Assembly (NCBI RefSeq): GCF_047971665.1 | Contig: NZ_JBKEAA010000012.1 | Location: forward strand, 1 to 64,000 | Source of the DNA: Castellaniella sp047971665 | GTDB taxonomy: Bacteria > Pseudomonadota > Gammaproteobacteria > Burkholderiales > Burkholderiaceae_B | DNA length: 64,000 bases | Direction of reading: 5' to 3' | Shown here: positions 59,457 to 64,000 of the stretch, piece after piece | How positions within the stretch are numbered: position 1 is the stretch's first letter | Layout: the number at the start of each line of letters is the position of its first letter | Notes under the pieces: generated by a model | Seen by the model: the letters and a program-made list of their open reading frames with translations, nothing else | What the model was told of the DNA's origin: nothing | Databases searched by the model: none | Position numbers and translations under genes: made by a program

Positions 59457-60359
59457 ATGCCCGCCCCGCTTCCGGCCATCCCCGGCCATGCTCCCTACGT
59501 GGGCCGTTTCGCGCCCAGCCCCAGCGGCCCGTTACACGCGGGATCCCTGGTCGCGGCCCTGGCCAGCTATCTGGATGCCCGGGCGCATCGGGGCCGCTGG
59601 CTGCTGCGCATCGAGGACATCGACGAGCCCCGCACCGTGACCGGCGCCGACCGCATCATCCTCCAGCAACTGGAGACACTGGGCCTGCATTGGGACGGCG
59701 AGACCGTCAGGCAAACGCAACGCCACCCCCTGTACACGCAAGCGTTCGCCCGCCTGCGGGCTGCCGGGCGCGTCTACGGCTGCGCCTGCATGCGGCGTGA
59801 ACTGCCGTCCGGCCCGTATCCCGGCACCTGCCGGCCAGGCGCCCGCATCCGGCCGGATGCGCAACGCCCGACCCGCAGCTGGCGCTTCCTGGCCGAACCC
59901 GGCGTGGAGACCTTCACGGACCGTTGGCGGGGTCCGCAATCCCAGGATGTGGCCGCCGAAGTCGGCGACTTCATCATCCGCCGGGCCGACGGCCTGTGGG
60001 CCTATCAGCTCGTGGTGGTGGTGGACGATGGCGCCCAGGGTGTCACCGACGTGGTGCGCGGCGCCGATCTGCTCGACTCCACGGCGCGCCAGCGGCAGCT
60101 GGCGCGCGCCCTGGACCTGCCCATGCCGCGCGTCCTGCATGTCCCGCTGATCCTGAACGCGACCGGCCACAAGCTGTCCAAGCAGAACCACGCCCCTGCG
60201 CTGGACGTATCCCGGCCTCTGGCCTGCCTGCAGGCGGCCTGGAAAGCCCTGGGGTTCGAGCCGCTACCCGTCGCGACCCCGCACGCCTTCTGGCCCGAGG
60301 CCATCACCTGCTGGGCGCGGCGTTTTGGTCCCGGTCCCGGCCCGAAGGATCGCGCCTGA
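59457..60359 (+). CDS. gluQ: Glutamyl-Q tRNA(Asp) synthetase
   Basis: This 300-residue paralogue of glutamyl-tRNA synthetase lacks the anticodon-binding domain and attaches glutamate to queuosine in tRNA-Asp. The HIGH-like motif is RFAPSPSGPLHAGSLVAALAS (split as RFAPSPSGPLHAG then SLVAALAS). The zinc-binding Cys cluster lies in YGCACMRRE and YPGTC, and the KMSKS counterpart is GHKLSKQNHAP. The length is normal for YadB-type proteins. It lies between smg and a convergent membrane-protein gene, flanked by copies of a 15-base repeat. Confidence 0.93.
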   Translation: MPAPLPAIPGHAPYVGRFAPSPSGPLHAGSLVAALASYLDARAHRGRWLLRIEDIDEPRTVTGADRIILQQLETLGLHWDGETVRQTQRHPLYTQAFARLRAAGRVYGCACMRRELPSGPYPGTCRPGARIRPDAQRPTRSWRFLAEPGVETFTDRWRGPQSQDVAAEVGDFIIRRADGLWAYQLVVVVDDGAQGVTDVVRGADLLDSTARQRQLARALDLPMPRVLHVPLILNATGHKLSKQNHAPALDVSRPLACLQAAWKALGFEPLPVATPHAFWPEAITCWARRFGPGPGPKDRA

Positions 60360-60377
60360 CGCAGCCCACGCCCACAG

Positions 60378-60392
60378 GGGCCTGTTCATCCT
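60378..60392. repeat. Second copy of the GGGCCTGTTCATCCT repeat
   Basis: These 15 bases are identical to 59391-59405 in the same orientation, 987 bases away, with gluQ between them. It touches the stop codon of the convergent DUF2157 gene. The right-hand inverted arm seen at the first copy is absent here. Confidence 0.8.
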
Positions 60393-62926
60393 TAGAGCGG
60401 CGACTGCTGCTCGTCGAGCAGGCCGGACAACAGGGCCGTGCCATCTTTCGCCACTCGCAGCCTCCCATACCGGGCCTTTGCATAGCGGTCCCCCTGGCCC
60501 TCGGGAAAGAACCAGTTGCGGGCCCCCCAATCCAGCCGCCCATCCCGCCAGCGCACGGCCAACGCAACGTGATCGTCCGACAGGGCCGGGGGCTTCTCGA
60601 CCGAGACGCCCGCCAGTTGCCCGACGCCTTGCGCATCGGGTCGCAGCAGCAGCCAGCCGTGCCCCGCGGCTTTCAGCTCGAATTGCAGTGGCAGTCCCGC
60701 CTCACTGTTCAGCCAGACATCCACCTGACGACGCACGGCATAATCCAGATCCATGTAGTCCCCCTGCATCAGGGAGCGGGGATCCACCGGCGCCAGGGCC
60801 AGCAGGACCGGCTGGCCCTGGGACAGGATGGTTTGATAGTGATGCACCCGGGCCTGGACCACGCCCAGCGTCAGCACGCCCCCCGCCAGCAGCCAGACAG
60901 GCAGCGCCCAATGACGACGAACGACGGGTCGGACCGATCCGGTCGACCACCGCCACCGCACCCAGAGCCACAGCGCCAGCATGAACAGCCAGATCGCCGT
61001 CAGCCCCAGTGTCGTCGCCTTGCCGATCAAGGTGCCTGACTGAATATCGAAGTAATACAGCACCAGCCCCCCCAGCCCCAGCAGAACCGAAAGCCCCTGC
61101 GCCGGCCGGTGATGCGCCCAGCGTCCCAGGACCAGACCGGTCAGGGCCACGGAACACACTGGCGAGAACATCCACCCCGGACCCGCCACGCAACAAGCCG
61201 CCGGCACGCCCAGGCGCAGCCTGACCGGCAGGGCTGGCCGGATCGTGGACATCCAGCCCCCCAGCAACAATCCCGGCAGCAACGCGCTGACCAAGAGCGC
61301 GGCAAGGATCGGCCATGTCCTGGACAAGATGAATTCCTGCGCCAGCAAGGACAGGAGAATGGCCCGAAAGGCCGCCACCGACAGGGCAGCCCAGGCCAGG
61401 GGCCGCCAGCGCGCCCAGCGCGCCGGCGTCATGGACCGGACCCAGGCAGCCGCGCCCACCAGCAATAACAAGATCTGGCTCAGGCCTCCCGCCCGAAAAA
61501 CCTCCGGGCTATCGCCGAAAGCGAACAGAAAATCCTCGGGAACCAGCAGCCAGTACCCCATTGACAGGGTCACGCCGGCCACCGCCAGACGCACGATGAA
61601 CTGACGCGCCCCCGCATAGGCCACGGCCCCCGACGTCAGCAGGATCAACAAGGGAATCTCCCACCCGGTCGCATCCGCCATCAACCAAAGCCCGATCACG
61701 CCCGCCAGCAGCACACCCAGGATGGCCAGCACTGCGCCCACCTCCCGCCAGAACGCCGGACCCGCCGTCCGGCCAAGCCACAGGCCGGACACCATCAGGA
61801 TCAGACCGGCGACCAGGGCATCGAAAAAAGAATCCAGCTCGAAACTGACCACCACCCAGCCGCCCAACAGGAGCAGGCCAGGCACCAGGAAGCCGATCCG
61901 CAACGCCGTCACATACCAGGGTGTACGGGTTGCATCGATACGACCCGCCGCCGGCACAAGTTCCGCATCCTCCCGCTCCGCCAGGGCCGGATGCGCCGGC
62001 GCAGGCAACGACATCGCCGACCGCAGGCGCAGCAGGCGCCGTGCCGCCCAGAACCCCAGCAGCAGAATCAGCAGCGCCTGAATCAGGAGCATGATCTCCG
62101 GCTGCTCCCACACATCGAACCACGGAATCACCATGAATTCCGCCATCAGGATTCCCGCCAACAGCGCCATGGCCACCACCACCGGATCGCGGCGCCAGCG
62201 CGTATAAACGCCATAAACGACCAGGATCGGAGCCCAGCGAGGGAGGAACACCAGCGACAATGCCTGCAGGTTCAAATCGTCCGAGGTAAGCCACCCGACG
62301 CTCACCAACACGCCCCACACCGCCCAGAACAGCGTTGCCCCCGCCAGCACCCGCCGGACCAGCCGCCAGGGATCCCGCAACATCGGCAGCAGGCACTCCG
62401 CCAGCACCAGCAGCAGTCCATTCAGCCCCAGCGACAAGATCTCCACGGGGATCGATGGCAGCGGCGCCGACCAGTCGAACGGCAGAGAATCGATGAACAG
62501 GCGCAGCGCCAGATTCAGCAACACCACCCACAACAGCGCCAGGAACGCGGACCGGATCGCCACCAGCCAAGGCAGCATCAGGACGGCCCAGGTCAGAAAC
62601 AGCTCCCAGGTATCGGCGCCGGTTTGATATATTTGGCCCATGAGAGCCAGCAGCGCGCCCGTCGCCAGGGCGGCCAGACCGGCCAATGGCCCCGCCCAGC
62701 GACTGCCGCGTCGAGCCAGGACGGCCACCAGGACGACGAGCAGCGCCAATGTCCCCTGGACACCCGTCAGACGGGCGTCCGGCGTCATCCGGGGCCAGTT
62801 CGCCGCCACCCAAAACACCAGGGCGGCGCCGGCCAGAACGACCGCCAGCGAACCAAGGCCCGTGACCAGATGCCTGCGCCACGAATCGGCCTCATGGGCT
62901 GGCGATGCGAGACTGACGACTTGCAT
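60392..62926 (-). CDS. DUF2157/DUF4401/GDYXXLXY multi-domain membrane protein
   Basis: This 844-residue protein has about twenty hydrophobic segments. An N-terminal DUF2157-like block (about 1-170), a DUF4401-like block (about 340-650) and a soluble C-terminal GDYXXLXY domain are present. The last carries the namesake motif G-D-Y-M-D-L-D-Y near residue 723. The domain is probably outside the cytoplasm. Some bacteria encode these domains as separate adjacent genes, so this looks like a fusion. Function is unknown. It is divergent from topB, 65 bases apart. Confidence 0.82.
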   Translation of the reverse strand: MQVVSLASPAHEADSWRRHLVTGLGSLAVVLAGAALVFWVAANWPRMTPDARLTGVQGTLALLVVLVAVLARRGSRWAGPLAGLAALATGALLALMGQIYQTGADTWELFLTWAVLMLPWLVAIRSAFLALLWVVLLNLALRLFIDSLPFDWSAPLPSIPVEILSLGLNGLLLVLAECLLPMLRDPWRLVRRVLAGATLFWAVWGVLVSVGWLTSDDLNLQALSLVFLPRWAPILVVYGVYTRWRRDPVVVAMALLAGILMAEFMVIPWFDVWEQPEIMLLIQALLILLLGFWAARRLLRLRSAMSLPAPAHPALAEREDAELVPAAGRIDATRTPWYVTALRIGFLVPGLLLLGGWVVVSFELDSFFDALVAGLILMVSGLWLGRTAGPAFWREVGAVLAILGVLLAGVIGLWLMADATGWEIPLLILLTSGAVAYAGARQFIVRLAVAGVTLSMGYWLLVPEDFLFAFGDSPEVFRAGGLSQILLLLVGAAAWVRSMTPARWARWRPLAWAALSVAAFRAILLSLLAQEFILSRTWPILAALLVSALLPGLLLGGWMSTIRPALPVRLRLGVPAACCVAGPGWMFSPVCSVALTGLVLGRWAHHRPAQGLSVLLGLGGLVLYYFDIQSGTLIGKATTLGLTAIWLFMLALWLWVRWRWSTGSVRPVVRRHWALPVWLLAGGVLTLGVVQARVHHYQTILSQGQPVLLALAPVDPRSLMQGDYMDLDYAVRRQVDVWLNSEAGLPLQFELKAAGHGWLLLRPDAQGVGQLAGVSVEKPPALSDDHVALAVRWRDGRLDWGARNWFFPEGQGDRYAKARYGRLRVAKDGTALLSGLLDEQQSPL

Positions 62927-62991
62927 GGCGTGAAGCCCCCTCGTATGATCCGCGCTAATGCGGCCCGAAAGACGGCCGCCACTGGACCCAC

Positions 62992-64000
62992 ATGACTAAA
63001 ACTCTGATTATTGCTGAAAAACCCTCGGTTGCCCTGGATATCTCACGGGCGCTGGGGGGATTTACCCGGGAAGGCGACTACTTCGAAAGCGAGCAGTACG
63101 TGCTGTCCTCCAGTGTCGGCCACCTGCTCAGTCTGGTTGCCCCCAATGACCCGGTACGCGGCAAATGGAGTTTCACCCACCTGCCGGTCATCCCCCCCCA
63201 GTTCGAGCTGGGACCGACCGACAAGCGCTCCGCAGAACGGCTGAAGCTGCTGGTCAGGCTGCTCAAGCGCAAGGACGTCGGCGGCGTCATCAACGCCTGC
63301 GACGCGGGCCGTGAAGGCGAACTGATCTTTCGCTACATCATCCAGTATTCCGGGGTCAAAAAACCCATCCAGCGGCTGTGGCTGCGTTCCATGACCCAGG
63401 CATCCATCCGCGAGGCCTTCGCCAACCTGCGCGACGACGTCACCATGAAACCCCTCGAAGCCGCGGCCCGGTCCCGCGCCGAGGCCGACTGGCTGGTCGG
63501 CATCAATGGCACCCGCGCCATGACCGCTTTCAACAGCAAGGACGGCGGTTTCTTCAAGACCCCCGTCGGCCGCGTCCAGACGCCCACGCTGGCGATCGTG
63601 ATGGAGCGCGAGGACCGCATCCGCCGCTTCGTGTCGCGCGACTACTGGGAAGTCCACGCCACTTTCGTTGCCGCCACCGGCCTGTACGAAGGCCGCTGGT
63701 TCGACCCCGACTTCAAAAAGAACGATCAGGACGCCGACGCCCGCGACTCGCGCCTGTGGTCGGCGACCACCGCGCAGACCATCGTCGCCGCCTGCCGCGC
63801 ACAACCGGGCAGCGTGTCCGAGGAATCCAAGCCCAGCACGCAACTGTCTCCGGCCCTGTTCGACCTGACCACCCTGCAGCGCGAGGCCAACTCACGCTTT
63901 GGCTTCTCCGCCAAGACCACGCTCGCCCTGGCACAGGCACTGTACGAACGCCACAAGGCCCTGACCTACCCGCGAACCGACTCGCGCTACCTGCCCCAGG
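62992..64000 (+). CDS. topB: DNA topoisomerase III, 5' part (cut by window end)
   Basis: The first 336 residues of a type IA topoisomerase are present. The TOPRIM domain starts TLIIAEKPSVALDIS and contains the acidic CDAGREGELIF motif. The strand-passage region PVGRVQTPTLAIV follows. The catalytic tyrosine Y326 lies in LTYPRTDSRYLP, close to Y328 of Escherichia coli TopB. The reading frame runs off the window, so the C-terminal domain and zinc fingers, if any, are not seen. Confidence 0.94.
   Translation, partial: MTKTLIIAEKPSVALDISRALGGFTREGDYFESEQYVLSSSVGHLLSLVAPNDPVRGKWSFTHLPVIPPQFELGPTDKRSAERLKLLVRLLKRKDVGGVINACDAGREGELIFRYIIQYSGVKKPIQRLWLRSMTQASIREAFANLRDDVTMKPLEAAARSRAEADWLVGINGTRAMTAFNSKDGGFFKTPVGRVQTPTLAIVMEREDRIRRFVSRDYWEVHATFVAATGLYEGRWFDPDFKKNDQDADARDSRLWSATTAQTIVAACRAQPGSVSEESKPSTQLSPALFDLTTLQREANSRFGFSAKTTLALAQALYERHKALTYPRTDSRYLPQ

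Overview
The window is a GC-rich stretch of a betaproteobacterial chromosome. Gene content and order (sspA-sspB beside petABC, a LiuR-type leucine-degradation cluster containing aceK, PhoX, TAXI-TRAP transport, smg and gluQ) suggest Burkholderiales, most likely Alcaligenaceae. This is inference from family resemblance, not from a search. Genes are densely packed on both strands. I see no prophage, integrase, insertion sequence or CRISPR array. The window opens inside a tRNA-Thr gene and ends inside topB.

Layout: 1-5627 holds tRNA-Thr, sspB, sspA, the cytochrome bc1 operon petABC, mscL and a Nif3-family gene. 5698-10366 holds a DegS-type periplasmic protease, then a phytase-like protein and a PhoX phosphatase behind a PHO-box-like element. 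10403-14431 (minus strand) holds thpR, an NhaP-type antiporter with a long Asn-Gly repeat tail, and a ClC transporter. 14764-18286 is a TAXI-TRAP uptake operon ending in a DUF1850 gene. 18262-24314 is an iron-linked block: an exported CobN-like chelatase with an ExbB-like and a DUF2149 protein on the minus strand, facing bfd and bfr on the plus strand. 24401-35704 is mostly housekeeping and uncharacterised genes: prfC, a LysE exporter, rhlE, lemA/TPM, a GTPase/DUF2868 pair, rpoN and a small membrane protein. 35911-38082 encodes a TonB-dependent receptor. 38273-40188 holds leuA behind a leucine-rich leader peptide. 41036-44887 is a large Rhs protein with a DUF2235 (Tle1-like) lipase end. 44929-47966 is argS, an SPOR protein and dsbA. 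48084-50390 is a cystathionine beta-lyase-like gene and an MBL-fold hydrolase. 50516-58874 is the liu cluster: liuR, liuA, aceK, a thiolase, liuB and liuD. 58924 to the end holds smg, gluQ, a large DUF2157/GDYXXLXY membrane protein and topB.

The most interesting part is the Fur-linked block. The CobN-like protein has a signal peptide and a C-terminal membrane anchor, so it should work outside the cytoplasm, where ATP-driven chelatase partners cannot act. It is encoded with an ExbB/TolQ-like protein. The DUF2149 partner carries an Asp in its membrane helix in the position seen in ExbD/TolR. Three Fur-box matches (15 of 19 bases each) sit before this cluster, before bfd, and before the TonB receptor. 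My reading is a proton-motive-force-coupled periplasmic tetrapyrrole (probably haem) metal-handling system of the HmuS type. Other points of note are the leuA attenuation leader, the NhaP repeat, an Rhs toxin candidate with no visible immunity gene, an rpoN outside its usual neighbourhood, and cytochrome b with PVWY in place of PEWY.
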